A stretch of 64,000 bases of DNA from Acinetobacter sp. B51(2017) (GCF_003711395.1 NZ_PJRJ01000004.1:1-64000), one strand, 5' to 3'. Counted from the stretch's first letter, positions 27,298 to 37,275 are shown. The notes: generated by a model not told the origin, from the letters alone. Numbers and translations are program-made.

Positions 27298-30200
27298 ATG
27301 AATCGGGTATTTAAAAATGTCTTTAACAAAGCAACTGGGGAGTACATTGTTGCATCAGAACATGCACGGGGACACAGCAAAAGTCAAAAATTAATGACCA
27401 GTTGTGTAGCAGCAATTACATTACTTATTGGAAGTGTTAGTTTTTCGCATGCCAATGCTATTTTGCAAAATGATGTAGTTAAAATTTCTATTGCAGAAAA
27501 TGGCACTATTGGGTCAGGACATAAAAATGATTTAGGTATGCTGTATGATCCTAATGAAACTGGTTCATTTAGTAGCTCTAAAGACTACTTAACGCCAGGT
27601 ACTCCCTGGCAAATGTTTTCTGTTTCGACCAATGAAACAGGTATTCAACGTAATCAAAATGATACTGCCAATGGTCCATATTGGCGCAATGATTTCACCA
27701 CAACCTCTGTCTTAGATAAGAAGGTTATTGATGATAGTAAAGGCCAACAAAGTGCATCTTGGAGCGGTGAATACAAACTAGGTGATACGGTATATTACAC
27801 CATTGATCATGAATATAGTGTCGATAATAGCCTGCATGGTATTGCTATTGAAACCAAAATTACTGCTCAACAAGATTTAACAGACGTTAAATTTGCAACA
27901 GCTATTGACCCCGATCCAGATGGTTTAACTCCACCTTCTACCCCAGGGCAAAGCTATTATGTTACGCAAAATATTCGTGGGGATGACAGCAAACCAGGCT
28001 ATGATGCGAACAATTGGGTCTATGCAGTTGGACCTGAAACCAATAATATTTTAGGAATTTATTCAAACTCTGATTATCATCATACTACTTCTGTTCTAAA
28101 CCCATGGTCTACTAATCCTGACTTATATTTAGAGGGCAAAGATAATGAGGAAATTGGCGACTTTGCTATCGGTATGGGTTTTTATGTTGGTGATTTAAAA
28201 GCACAAGAATATGCCGTGATTGATTATGCATATATCTTTGGTTTCCCAAATACACAACCTCCTGTAAATCCACCAGTTAACCCGCCAGTAGAAGCATGGA
28301 CCAATATTGATTTAGCGCAAAGCTACTATCAAAGCACGAAGCTAAATGGTTCAAGCACTTATATTCCAGATTTAGGGCTAAACGTACGCCCTATTTTTGA
28401 AGGTGGTACTTTAAAAATGGATCATGGCAATGAATCACGCTTCTATGCCAGTGATTTCACCATGAATGAATTGGGCGGTAAGATTGATGCTAACGGTACT
28501 ACCAGCCGCTTTAAAGGTGTGTTTAGTAACACCGAAGGTGTGACTCAAGCGGGTGATTTCCATATTGTCGATCGCAGCAATCAAAATGGTACGGTCATTT
28601 TTGAAGGGAAAAACACCTATAACGGTAAGACCATTATCGAAAATGCAACCTTAGCCTTAGCTCAAGGCGGTGATCTACAACATAGTTCAGGCGTACATTT
28701 GACCCATAAAGATGCTGTGTTTGATGTGAGTAAAGTCACTGCCAACCTAACACAAATTCAAGATTTAAGTAGTACTGCGGGAACTGTATATACAGGTAAT
28801 ACAGTACTCACTGCAGGTACAGGCAACGATACCACTTTCGCAGGTCAATTTACTGGTCAAGGCGGTTATAACAAAGTTGGTACAGGTACTCAGCACATTA
28901 CTGGTCAAAGTAAAGACTTTGCAGGTATCACCCATGTAGCTCAAGGTACTCTACGTGTTGATGGTCTCCTCAATAACCAAGCTTTAAATGTATTAGATGG
29001 CGCAACTTTAAGTGGTCAAGGTTTTGTCGGTGGTTTAGTTACAGGTCAAGCCGGTTCATTTATTGATCCAAATGGCCGTGATTTTGGTCGTTTAACCTTA
29101 ATGGATGATTATATTGGTCAAGCCAATTCTAATATCCTGATTCAAACCGTATTAGGTGATGACAACAGTAAAAGCGACGTATTGGCCATTCAAGGCAATA
29201 CGCAGGGCACTGCTTTGGTTCATGTGGAAAATGTAGGTGGACAAGGTGCTTATACGCAACAAGGCATTAAAGTGATTGATGTCGATGGCGAATCTAATGC
29301 CCAATTTGTGCTAGCCAATGGCCCAATTAAAGTCAATGCTTTTGAATATAACTTGCTACAAAATAGCCCTGCCAATCCAAATGATGGCGATTGGTATTTA
29401 TATAGTACTTATCGTGCTGGGATTGGTAATTATATTTCAACCTTATCTTCAAATATTGAAACTGGTTTAACCACCATTGGTACTTTGTATCAGCGTATTG
29501 GTAGCCCATATGAGCCAGATGCGAACTACAAAACCACATGGGGTCGTTTACTGGGTAACAGCGTTGATAAAAACGGTAACAAGCAGTTTGACTATGATCA
29601 ATACAGCATGGGTTATCAATTAGGTGGTGAGTATTTAGCGATTGATAAAGCCAACAGTAAACATCGCTTTGGTTTAATGAATCATCTTGTACATGCCAAT
29701 GCCAAAACCTATGACAATGAGCGTTTAAGCTTAGGTTTGGGTCATCAAAATAGTTCTATTGACACCGATAGTTTTGGTTTTGGTGCTTACTACACGGCGA
29801 CCTTTAATAACAACATGTATTTAGATTTAGTTACTCAGATGAATTACATCGAAAACTCAATTGAAGTACAAGAAGAACCTGATTTCACTTGGGAAGCATG
29901 GCAAACTGCGACGTCACTGGAGTTAGGTCGTGCCTTTAACTTAAGCGAACAAACCAAAATTGAGCCACAAGCGCAGTTGTCGTATATCTACACCACTTAT
30001 CGCGATACCCAAGATGCGTATTCTCAAGTGATTGCAGATAGTACCAGCAGTGTATTAGCGCGTGTAGGTGCACAAGTGAATCATGGCTTTAACTATAAAC
30101 AACGCCCAGTGAGCGTGTATGGTTTACTGAACTATCGCCATGAATTTGCGCCTGATCATAAGCTTAGTTTAGTGTCATTAACGGATGGAAGCGAAATTCG

Positions 30201-30363
30201 CTTAACTGAAAGTTATGAAGAAAGTTCAATTGAAGCAGGTTTAGGTATTCAAGCTCAACTGGCCAATTTGTACTATGTCTATAGCGATGTACGCCATTTG
30301 GCAGACGTCAATGGTGACAGTAGTCGTACCCAAGTCAATTTAGGCATGAAGGGTCGTTTCTAA
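27298..30363 (+). CDS. Type Va autotransporter with extended signal peptide
   Basis: Residues 1-33 (MNRVFKNVFNKATGEYIVASE...) are the extended signal peptide region (ESPR); a hydrophobic core then leads to cleavage after about HANA54. Residues 55-318 form a domain I do not recognise, without repeats, ending in a Pro linker (PPVNPPVNPPVEAW, near 320). From about 335 to 740 the passenger looks like a beta-helix with autotransporter repeats (FEGKNTYNGKTIIENATLAL, TLSGQGFVGGLVTGQ). The last 270 or so residues are the outer-membrane barrel, ending in KGRF. It should be displayed at the surface or released; function is unknown. A terminator follows. Confidence 0.9.
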   Translation: MNRVFKNVFNKATGEYIVASEHARGHSKSQKLMTSCVAAITLLIGSVSFSHANAILQNDVVKISIAENGTIGSGHKNDLGMLYDPNETGSFSSSKDYLTPGTPWQMFSVSTNETGIQRNQNDTANGPYWRNDFTTTSVLDKKVIDDSKGQQSASWSGEYKLGDTVYYTIDHEYSVDNSLHGIAIETKITAQQDLTDVKFATAIDPDPDGLTPPSTPGQSYYVTQNIRGDDSKPGYDANNWVYAVGPETNNILGIYSNSDYHHTTSVLNPWSTNPDLYLEGKDNEEIGDFAIGMGFYVGDLKAQEYAVIDYAYIFGFPNTQPPVNPPVNPPVEAWTNIDLAQSYYQSTKLNGSSTYIPDLGLNVRPIFEGGTLKMDHGNESRFYASDFTMNELGGKIDANGTTSRFKGVFSNTEGVTQAGDFHIVDRSNQNGTVIFEGKNTYNGKTIIENATLALAQGGDLQHSSGVHLTHKDAVFDVSKVTANLTQIQDLSSTAGTVYTGNTVLTAGTGNDTTFAGQFTGQGGYNKVGTGTQHITGQSKDFAGITHVAQGTLRVDGLLNNQALNVLDGATLSGQGFVGGLVTGQAGSFIDPNGRDFGRLTLMDDYIGQANSNILIQTVLGDDNSKSDVLAIQGNTQGTALVHVENVGGQGAYTQQGIKVIDVDGESNAQFVLANGPIKVNAFEYNLLQNSPANPNDGDWYLYSTYRAGIGNYISTLSSNIETGLTTIGTLYQRIGSPYEPDANYKTTWGRLLGNSVDKNGNKQFDYDQYSMGYQLGGEYLAIDKANSKHRFGLMNHLVHANAKTYDNERLSLGLGHQNSSIDTDSFGFGAYYTATFNNNMYLDLVTQMNYIENSIEVQEEPDFTWEAWQTATSLELGRAFNLSEQTKIEPQAQLSYIYTTYRDTQDAYSQVIADSTSSVLARVGAQVNHGFNYKQRPVSVYGLLNYRHEFAPDHKLSLVSLTDGSEIRLTESYEESSIEAGLGIQAQLANLYYVYSDVRHLADVNGDSSRTQVNLGMKGRF

Positions 30364-30375
30364 GCCTTTGCCCAT

Positions 30376-30405
30376 AAAAAATGCTGCTTGATGCAGCATT
30401 TTTTA
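30376..30405. terminator. Bidirectional terminator
   Basis: AAAAAATGCTGC and GCAGCATTTTTT pair around TTGAT; it ends the autotransporter gene and the convergent lipoprotein gene. Confidence 0.92.
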
Positions 30406-30417
30406 TTTGTATAAGTT

Positions 30418-31599
30418 TTAGTTTTTTAACCATGCGATTTGCTGTGGCACTACATCAAGCTGAATGCGCTGCACAATTTGTGCTGTGTTTAAATCAATCT
30501 GCAGAATTTGCTTGGTATTGGCATCATTAATAAAAACATGATCCTGCGTACCATGCATGGCCAATTGTGCTTGAGATAACGTCGTTTCTTGATTTAAAAG
30601 CGGTAAATAGTGCAGCACTTGCCATGTGCTGCTGTCTAAAATAGATAGCCCACCTTGATCATCCAAAATCACAAAGTACTTGCCGCTCGTGCTAAAACTT
30701 GGCTTTAAGCGTTTTAAATTTTGATCATTCCACGCCACTATATCCGCCTGTTGGTTAACTGGATCAACAATAAACAGCTCTTGTTGTGTGGAGGCTAATG
30801 CCACTAAATCACTGACTTTTTCATGCCCAAGTAAGGTTCCGATGCGTGCTGGCGTCGCAATTTTAGTATCAATAAAGCGTTGCCCTTGTTGCTCGACTAA
30901 CAGCACCCCATCTTGGCAGCCAAAGCCAATAAAGTTTTGATTAGATGCCGCACCATGTAAACCTGAACAGGCATGCGTCATGGTTTGTTCTTCATGGTAA
31001 TGATCGCCATGTTGCGCATAGCTTTTCACTGTGCTGACTTGGGTTTCAGTTTCAGCTAAATAACTACTTAAAACCATATTGCCGCGTGGTTCTGCTACAC
31101 CATGATGCTTATAGGGTAACCGCTGTGAAGCCACTAAACCTTGAGCAACATCTTGGTCAGTAAAGACATCAAATTTAGAACTTTGAGTGTCGTTGCCATC
31201 ATAAAACACTGCCGCTTGTCCATTGATTTGACGGTAATGCGTTGGCGCTGCACCATATAAACGGTAATCTAAAATTTTGGGCTGCGAACCTGCAGCAACA
31301 AAGCTTACCTCGCCTGCCACTCGATCCATAAGTACGGCATAACCGTAGCTTGGGCTGCTATAAGTGGCGAGTGGTAATTGTTTTAATGGGGTATTGAATA
31401 CGGTTTTATTTTGGCTTAAATCATAGAGCGACAATGCGACACGCTCATTGTCCTGACTCACGATTGCCAAGTGCCCTAAGCTTAAATCTGGCTGCGGCTG
31501 TAGCTCATCTTTTACTTGTTGTTGTGAAGAGCTTCCGCCCCCACACGCTGTTAATAAACCAGCTATAACCATGCACCCCAACAGATGTAAATGTTGCAT
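30418..31599 (-). CDS. AztD-like zinc-binding lipoprotein (zinc metallochaperone family)
   Basis: A lipobox LTAC gives Cys19 and a Gly/Ser linker, so the protein is lipid-anchored in the envelope. The body of about 360 residues is a beta-propeller-like fold. Segments HHGVAEP, ACSGLHGAAS and GFGCQDGVLL match what I recall of AztD, a periplasmic zinc chaperone that hands zinc to an ABC-transporter binding protein; the His/Glu-rich DHYHEEQTMTHAC adds possible zinc ligands. A perfect Zur-type box lies just upstream, supporting a role in zinc starvation. There is no aztABC or znuABC neighbour. GAGGGA precedes the ATG. Confidence 0.77.
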   Translation of the reverse strand: MQHLHLLGCMVIAGLLTACGGGSSSQQQVKDELQPQPDLSLGHLAIVSQDNERVALSLYDLSQNKTVFNTPLKQLPLATYSSPSYGYAVLMDRVAGEVSFVAAGSQPKILDYRLYGAAPTHYRQINGQAAVFYDGNDTQSSKFDVFTDQDVAQGLVASQRLPYKHHGVAEPRGNMVLSSYLAETETQVSTVKSYAQHGDHYHEEQTMTHACSGLHGAASNQNFIGFGCQDGVLLVEQQGQRFIDTKIATPARIGTLLGHEKVSDLVALASTQQELFIVDPVNQQADIVAWNDQNLKRLKPSFSTSGKYFVILDDQGGLSILDSSTWQVLHYLPLLNQETTLSQAQLAMHGTQDHVFINDANTKQILQIDLNTAQIVQRIQLDVVPQQIAWLKN

Positions 31600-31634
31600 A
31601 TTTCCCTCAAAATTGGTTTCTTGTATAATTTTGA

Positions 31635-31653
31635 AATGTTATAACATAACATT
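31635..31653 (-). promoter_or_regulatory. Predicted Zur operator
   Basis: AATGTTATAACATAACATT has two perfect 8-base inverted arms around AAC, of the TGTTATAnnnTATAACA type reported for Zur in Acinetobacter. It lies 36-54 bases upstream of the AztD-like start, where it would cover the promoter and repress it in zinc-replete cells. Confidence 0.8.
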
Positions 31654-31792
31654 AGATAATTACCAATCTTGATTTTTCATTCATACAGCAACTTACCCAT
31701 TCAAGCGATACAACGGCTTTTCAGTGGAAACCTTTGCCACTCCCTAGCAAAATCCTTATACTTAAGGGCAATTTTTCTCTAATTTTAAGTGG

Positions 31793-32782
31793 ATGACCAT
31801 GAGTCGCGCCATATCGCATATTGATACCTTCCAAGGCTTAATTCTTGCCTTACAAAACTACTGGGCCGAGCAAGGCTGCGTTGTATTACAACCTTATGAC
31901 ATGGAAATGGGCGCAGGGACATTCCACACTGCAACATTCCTACGTGCTTTAGGGCCTGAAACATGGAACGCGGCTTACGTTCAGCCTTCACGTCGTCCGA
32001 AAGATGGTCGTTATGGCGAAAACCCAAACCGTTTGCAACACTACTACCAATTCCAAGTGGTACTTAAGCCAAACCCAGACAACATCCAACAGCTTTATTT
32101 AGATTCTTTAAAAGCAATTGGTATTGATCCTTTAGTTCACGACATTCGTTTTGTTGAAGACAACTGGGAATCTCCAACACTTGGCGCTTGGGGCTTAGGT
32201 TGGGAAGTTTGGCTAAACGGCATGGAAGTAACGCAGTTCACTTACTTCCAACAAGTTGGTGGTGTTGAGTGTTACCCAGTAACAGGCGAAATCACATACG
32301 GTCTTGAACGTCTTGCAATGTACTTGCAAGGTGTAGACTCAGTGTACGATTTGGTTTGGACCAAAGGTCAGTTCGGTACTGTGACTTATGGCGATGTATT
32401 CCATCAAAATGAAGTTGAACAATCGACCTATAACTTTGAATATGCGCCAGTCGATAAGATGTTCGAACTATTCGACTTCTATGAAGCTGAAGCAACGCGT
32501 TTAATCGAAGCTGAACTTCCACTTCCTGCATATGAACAAGTGATTAAAGCATCACATAGCTTTAACTTACTTGATGCGCGTGGCGCGATTTCAGTGACTG
32601 AACGTCAGCGTTATATCTTACGTGTACGTACTTTGGCACGTTCGATTGCAACCAGTTATGTGGCAGCGCGTGCGAAGCTTGGTTTCCCAATGGCTGAACC
32701 TGCACTTCGTGACGAAGTTTTGGCGCAATTAAAAGCACAAGTTGAAGCAGAAGCAAAAGTTGAATCTAAGGAGAGCAAATAA
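31793..32782 (+). CDS. glyQ: Glycyl-tRNA synthetase, alpha subunit
   Basis: The catalytic subunit that makes glycyl-adenylate in the alpha2-beta2 bacterial enzyme. It has the hallmark segments [38 protein letters not shown] and [22 protein letters not shown]. At 329 residues it is slightly longer than E. coli GlyQ because of a Glu/Lys-rich C-terminal tail. The start may be 31793 or the ATG at 31799. The stop overlaps glyS by one base (TAATG). Confidence 0.97.
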   Translation: MTMSRAISHIDTFQGLILALQNYWAEQGCVVLQPYDMEMGAGTFHTATFLRALGPETWNAAYVQPSRRPKDGRYGENPNRLQHYYQFQVVLKPNPDNIQQLYLDSLKAIGIDPLVHDIRFVEDNWESPTLGAWGLGWEVWLNGMEVTQFTYFQQVGGVECYPVTGEITYGLERLAMYLQGVDSVYDLVWTKGQFGTVTYGDVFHQNEVEQSTYNFEYAPVDKMFELFDFYEAEATRLIEAELPLPAYEQVIKASHSFNLLDARGAISVTERQRYILRVRTLARSIATSYVAARAKLGFPMAEPALRDEVLAQLKAQVEAEAKVESKESK

Positions 32783-34851
32783 TGTCTAAACATACCGTTT
32801 TGTTCGAATTAGGCTGTGAAGAACTTCCACCAAAAAGCTTAAAAAAATTACGTGATGCACTGCAAGCTGAAACTGTAAAAGGCTTAAAAGATGCAGGTCT
32901 TGCATTCGATTCTATCGAAGCCTATGCAGCACCACGTCGTCTTGCACTTAAAATCGTCAATGTAGATGGCGCGCAAGCTGACACACAAAAACGTTTTGAC
33001 GGCCCTGCTAAACAAGCAGCCTTTGATGCTGAAGGCAACCCGACTAAAGCTTTAGAAGGCTTTATGCGTGGTCAAGGCATCACGGTTGATCAAGTATCAA
33101 CGTTCCAAGCGGGTAAAGTTGAAAAAGTTTGCTACTTAAAAGATGTCAAAGGTCAAAGCCTAGACGTGCTTTTACCGCAAATTTTACAAGCAGCTTTAGA
33201 CAACCTTCCAATCGCGAAACGCATGCGTTCAGCAGCAAGCCGTACTGAATTCGTACGTCCTGTAAAATGGGTGGTATTGCTTAAAGACAACGATGTGATT
33301 GATGCTACGATTCAAGATCACAAAGCAGGTAACGTCACTTTCGGTCATCGTTTCCATGCACCTGAAGCAATTACTTTAACGCATGCTGACGAATACTTAA
33401 GCAAGCTTAAAGCAGCTTACGTTGTGGCGTCTTTTGAAGAGCGTCAAGCGATTATCGACGGTCAAGTCAAAGCATTGGCTGATGAAGTGAATGCGATTGC
33501 GATTGTGCCTGCGGATCTTCGTGATGAAGTAACAGCATTGGTTGAATGGCCTGTTGCGCTTCGTGCGAGCTTCGAAGAACGCTTCCTTGCGGTTCCTCAA
33601 GAAGCATTGATTACCACAATGCAGGACAACCAAAAGTACTTCTGCTTAGTGAACAGCGACAATAAACTTCAACCGTACTTCATTACTGTGTCAAACATTG
33701 AGTCGAAAGACCCGACACAAATTATTGAAGGTAACGAGAAAGTGGTTCGTCCACGTTTGTCGGATGCTGAATTCTTCTTCTTACAAGACCAAAAACAACC
33801 GCTTGCTTCTCGTAAAGAGAAACTTGCAAACATGGTCTTCCAAGCAGAATTAGGTACGCTTTGGAACAAGTCTGAACGTATTGCAAAACTCGCTGTAGCT
33901 TTGGCTCCTATTACAGGCGCTAACGCTTCCGACGCTGAAAAAGCTGCCCTGCTTGCAAAATGTGACTTAACGTCTGAGCTTGTAGGTGAGTTCCCAGAAC
34001 TTCAAGGCATCGCGGGTACTTACTACGCACGTCTTGAAGGCGAAAATGATGAAGTTGCTGAGTCTTTAGGTGAGCAATACTTACCTAAATTCGCAGGTGA
34101 CGTTCTACCAAAAACTAAAACAGGTACAACGATTGCCCTTGCAGACCGTTTAGATACTTTGACGGGTATTTTCGGTATTGGTCAAGCACCGACAGGTTCT
34201 AAAGACCCGTTTGCACTGCGTCGTTCTGCTATTGGTATTTTACGTCTAGTAACTGAAAACGAGCTTGATGTATCGATTGAAGACCTGATCAAACTTGCTC
34301 TTGCTGCATATGGCGATGTATTGAAAGATCACGACAAGACTTTGGCAGATGCAGTTGCATTCCTTGAAGGTCGTTACCGTGCGAAATACGAAGACCAAGG
34401 CGTTGCTGTTGATGTGATTCAAGCAGTTCAAGCGTTATCACCAAAATCTCCTCTTGATTTTGACAAGCGTGTAAATGCGGTAAATCACTTCCGTACATTG
34501 CCTGAAGCGGCTGCACTTGCTGCTGCGAATAAGCGTGTTGCAAACATTCTTGCGAAAGAAGCTGCACCGACAGGTTCTGTAATTGAAGCCAACTTGGTTG
34601 AAGATGCTGAAAAAGCATTGTTCGCTGAACTTGCGAAAATTACGCCTGTGGTTGAGCCGTTATTTGCTGCCAAAGACTACACTGCTGCGTTGTCTGCTCT
34701 TGCTGCACTTCGTGCGCCTGTAGATGCATTCTTTGACGGTGTAATGGTAATGGCTGATGATGCTGCACTTAAATCGAACCGTTTATTGATGCTTGCTCAA
34801 CTTCGTGACTTGTTTACGAAAGTGGCTGATATTTCAGTGTTACAGCACTAA
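32782..34851 (+). CDS. glyS: Glycyl-tRNA synthetase, beta subunit
   Basis: The tRNA-binding subunit that pairs with GlyQ. The start [20 protein letters not shown] and the central [13 protein letters not shown] and [18 protein letters not shown] are diagnostic, and a DALR-type anticodon-binding region is at the C-terminus. Length is 689. AAGGAG lies in the glyQ end, with a one-base overlap, so both subunits are translationally coupled. A strong terminator follows. Confidence 0.97.
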   Translation: MSKHTVLFELGCEELPPKSLKKLRDALQAETVKGLKDAGLAFDSIEAYAAPRRLALKIVNVDGAQADTQKRFDGPAKQAAFDAEGNPTKALEGFMRGQGITVDQVSTFQAGKVEKVCYLKDVKGQSLDVLLPQILQAALDNLPIAKRMRSAASRTEFVRPVKWVVLLKDNDVIDATIQDHKAGNVTFGHRFHAPEAITLTHADEYLSKLKAAYVVASFEERQAIIDGQVKALADEVNAIAIVPADLRDEVTALVEWPVALRASFEERFLAVPQEALITTMQDNQKYFCLVNSDNKLQPYFITVSNIESKDPTQIIEGNEKVVRPRLSDAEFFFLQDQKQPLASRKEKLANMVFQAELGTLWNKSERIAKLAVALAPITGANASDAEKAALLAKCDLTSELVGEFPELQGIAGTYYARLEGENDEVAESLGEQYLPKFAGDVLPKTKTGTTIALADRLDTLTGIFGIGQAPTGSKDPFALRRSAIGILRLVTENELDVSIEDLIKLALAAYGDVLKDHDKTLADAVAFLEGRYRAKYEDQGVAVDVIQAVQALSPKSPLDFDKRVNAVNHFRTLPEAAALAAANKRVANILAKEAAPTGSVIEANLVEDAEKALFAELAKITPVVEPLFAAKDYTAALSALAALRAPVDAFFDGVMVMADDAALKSNRLLMLAQLRDLFTKVADISVLQH

Positions 34852-34864
34852 GTATTTAGCATTA

Positions 34865-34891
34865 AAAAACCCGCTTTAGAGCGGGTTTTTT
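34865..34891. terminator. glyQS terminator
   Basis: AAAAAACCCGC and GCGGGTTTTTT pair around TTTAGA. It also lies at the end of the convergent DUF4268 gene. Confidence 0.93.
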
Positions 34892-34892
34892 A

Positions 34893-36041
34893 TCAATTTG
34901 AATTGACCTTTATAAGATTATATGCACTCCTCAAATGAGGCGTTAAAGATTCTTTAAATTTGATCATATGATCTATATGCCACTTACTAATATTCTCCCA
35001 ATTATTTTTATCATAGGCGTCTGTATTACAAGAGTATTGAATACGGCAAGATTTTTTTCCTATCAACTCTAGCCATTCAAGAGGACAACCAAATTTATTT
35101 TCTATCTCAGCATTCTTATTGCGTAAATAATTAAATACTTTCACATTCTTCTTTTCATCCGAGGGCAATATGGTCATTTCTACTCGAATTTCCTTTTTAC
35201 CAAATATAAAGCTATAAGGCATACCAGAGAAACCTGAACCAGCACTAATCCACTGCTCATTTGTCGCACTTACATTATCAAAAATATTTAAATTGGAATT
35301 CTTTAATTTTTTAAGCAAATACTGCCAATATTCTTTTCTTATGACCTGAGCATGAGTTTTCTCAGTCTCACTGATTTTCTCCTCAATGCCTTTTTTTGCT
35401 AACCCGATCATAAACTCTTGACTATCAGCAGGTGGTAAGATTTTATCAACTGTTAAGAATTTATCTTTTTCATGAATATAAGGTGTGACTCTAAAACACT
35501 GACAATCCAAACCATATTGGCTTAAAAGCCATAGCATTGTATTAGTCACCTCTTTTCTATAATTAGCTGCCACTAAGATAATACGTTGAGTGCCTACACC
35601 ATTTAATTGGATCTCGCTAATTTCTTCATCTAAAAACTTAGATATAATTTGTTCAGCACTTCTATTTTGATTTTTAACTTCATTAATACAGTTTTTATCA
35701 AGATAATTTTGGAATACTTTTACAATATCTTTGGTATCTAAATTAGAGCAATAGCCTGCATATTTTAGTGCTTGCCAAACAGCATCTTTCCCTGAGTCAT
35801 CCAATTTATTTTCAATAATGACAAGGTTTTTATTTTTATCTAAAGCCAATAGATCTAGCCGTTCATTAGTATCATCAAATCCAGCAAATTCTTTTTGAAT
35901 AATTAATAGCTCCTCACCAAAGATATTAGGATTATCAGCAATCCATTCTTGTAAATGTTTACGCTCTTGTACTTTAATTTCAGTAAAAGTCGTTTTTTCA
36001 ACTTGCTGTATTTTGTTACTTTCCATATTGATCTTATACAT
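34893..36041 (-). CDS. DUF4268-type protein with PD-(D/E)XK nuclease-like domain
   Basis: The first 120 residues carry a nuclease-like core: RLDLLALDKNKNLVIIENK has Asp63, Glu77 and Lys79 spaced as in the PD-(D/E)XK superfamily, followed by WQALKYAGYCS. The C-terminal half corresponds to DUF4268. The family occurs in many bacteria; DNA binding or a defence role has been proposed, but the function is unknown. The frame opens with TTG at 36071; the ATG at 36041 (MYKINMESNK) fits family starts better. It is more A+T-rich than its neighbours and stands alone, so lateral acquisition is possible. Confidence 0.75.
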   Translation of the reverse strand: MYKINMESNKIQQVEKTTFTEIKVQERKHLQEWIADNPNIFGEELLIIQKEFAGFDDTNERLDLLALDKNKNLVIIENKLDDSGKDAVWQALKYAGYCSNLDTKDIVKVFQNYLDKNCINEVKNQNRSAEQIISKFLDEEISEIQLNGVGTQRIILVAANYRKEVTNTMLWLLSQYGLDCQCFRVTPYIHEKDKFLTVDKILPPADSQEFMIGLAKKGIEEKISETEKTHAQVIRKEYWQYLLKKLKNSNLNIFDNVSATNEQWISAGSGFSGMPYSFIFGKKEIRVEMTILPSDEKKNVKVFNYLRNKNAEIENKFGCPLEWLELIGKKSCRIQYSCNTDAYDKNNWENISKWHIDHMIKFKESLTPHLRSAYNLIKVNSN

Positions 36042-36151
36042 ATTCACTACACTAATAAAATGCTTATTCAAAATTTTCTTTAGATGAGACTACCAATCAA
36101 GGAATATGAAATCTATACTCAACCCAATAATTAACCAACAAGAACCGAGCT

Positions 36152-36541
36152 ATGAAATTTAAAACGCTACTACTTACAGGTCTTACTTGTCTTTCAATTA
36201 CTGCATGTACCTCTGCACCCAAAATTCCACAGCTACAAGCAGGCGTATTACAAGAAGTGACCGACCTCGAAGTCTATCCTGACACACAAAACAATAAAGC
36301 TAAACTTACCAAACTCAATAACAACTGCGTGATTGAATTTACTGGCTTTATGCAAGGCGGCAAAGTCGTAGAACAATGGACATTCTCGGGCAATAGCTTA
36401 ATTTCAGGTGGTTCTGCAGTCTTTGCCAAAGATGGTACAAGTACTGCCACTAAATTTGATCTTTACGATCAAGACAAACAAGCTAACTTTATGGCGCTCA
36501 AAAACCATTTCCATAAAGATGCATTAAATCAATGCCAATAA
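36152..36541 (+). CDS. Small putative lipoprotein
   Basis: The signal peptide MKFKTLLLTGLTCLSITAC has lipobox ITAC with Cys19. The mature domain of about 110 residues contains Cys at CVIEFTG and near the C-terminus (NQCQ), perhaps a disulphide. It ends with a hairpin terminator candidate. The family is not recognised. Confidence 0.75.
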   Translation: MKFKTLLLTGLTCLSITACTSAPKIPQLQAGVLQEVTDLEVYPDTQNNKAKLTKLNNNCVIEFTGFMQGGKVVEQWTFSGNSLISGGSAVFAKDGTSTATKFDLYDQDKQANFMALKNHFHKDALNQCQ

Positions 36542-36549
36542 AATAGTCG

Positions 36550-36581
36550 TTTTATCCCTAAGTTTCGGCTTAGGGATAAAA
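36550..36581. terminator. Hairpin after the lipoprotein gene
   Basis: TTTTATCCCTAAG (36550-36562) pairs perfectly with CTTAGGGATAAAA (36569-36581) around TTTCGG. No long T run follows, so it may terminate or only protect the mRNA. Confidence 0.65.
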
Positions 36582-36679
36582 GTGATATAAATCACATAAA
36601 ATAATAATATTAAAATTTGTATCACATATTGGTTAAAAACTTTACAATTCTCGTGATTTTAAAAGCTCTTCGTTTATCA

Positions 36680-37249
36680 ATGACTATGATATTTAAACTA
36701 CGCTTTACAACTCACATCCTTATCAGCCTGCTACCCCTGACACTGGCTACAGCAAGCTTTGCTTCTAGCCATATGGCATATCAGCAACCGAGCTATGGCG
36801 ATAATCCCAATTTAATGCGTGTGCTGCTGTATAAAACTAAGCAAAAGCTCATTGCGCCTAGACAAGCCGCAGATCAACCAATTCTCGTTGAACAGGTCAA
36901 TCTATCTGAAGATGTGCCTATTATCACTGAACAATCTGCAGTATTAGAGCAGCATATTGTTAGCTTGCCACTGACCCCACAAACGGATTATTCAACTCGC
37001 ACGGTTGTTGAGCCTCAAACTCAAACTCAAACTCAAACTCAAACTCAAACTCAAACTCAAACTCAAACTCAAACTCAAACTCAAACTCAAACTAAGGTAA
37101 TCAGCTTAGCGCCACTCTCGACAAATAATATTATTCATATTCCACAATTAGTCGATTTATCTAGCTTAAGTGGCAGAGAACCACGCATTATTATTGAGCA
37201 AATTCCAACTGAAATTGAAGATGACTATTTTTCTAATCAGCAGCATTAA
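36680..37249 (+). CDS. Secreted or periplasmic protein with a (Gln-Thr)13 repeat
   Basis: The ATG at 36680 starts a 189-residue protein with a signal peptide (FKLRFTTHILISLLPLTLATASFASS). A segment in the middle, residues 113-138, is an uninterrupted Gln-Thr array coded by 13 perfect CAAACT hexamers. Before it, PILVEQVNLSEDVPIITEQS and after it, PQLVDLSSLSGREPRIIIEQIPTEIEDD, look non-repetitive and partly disordered. Function is unknown. Repeat-copy changes would keep the frame and only change spacer length. An earlier TTG start at 36617 is less likely because it would place non-hydrophobic residues before the signal peptide. Confidence 0.65.
   Translation: MTMIFKLRFTTHILISLLPLTLATASFASSHMAYQQPSYGDNPNLMRVLLYKTKQKLIAPRQAADQPILVEQVNLSEDVPIITEQSAVLEQHIVSLPLTPQTDYSTRTVVEPQTQTQTQTQTQTQTQTQTQTQTQTQTKVISLAPLSTNNIIHIPQLVDLSSLSGREPRIIIEQIPTEIEDDYFSNQQH
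37015..37093 (+). repeat. Perfect hexanucleotide tandem array (CAAACT)n, about 13 copies
   Basis: Copies of TCAAAC run without mismatch from 37015 to 37092. The unit is six bases, so the array is in frame at any copy number and encodes Gln-Thr. Such pure short arrays are prone to slipped-strand length change. Confidence 0.95.
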
Positions 37250-37251
37250 AA

Positions 37252-37268
37252 AAGCCGTGCTGAGCACG
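37252..37268 (-). terminator. Terminator of the hydroxyacid dehydrogenase gene
   Basis: GCCGTGC and GCACGGC pair around TGA; on the minus strand six T follow. It could also stop the convergent gene. Confidence 0.85.
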
Positions 37269-37275
37269 GCGCAAA

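Noticed and set aside
34893..36041. Restriction-modification system
   Set aside because: No methyltransferase or specificity gene accompanies the nuclease-like gene.
37015..37093. Tandem hexamer as a possible CRISPR or DnaA-box array
   Set aside because: A uniform six-base unit without spacers, lying in a reading frame and encoding Gln-Thr.
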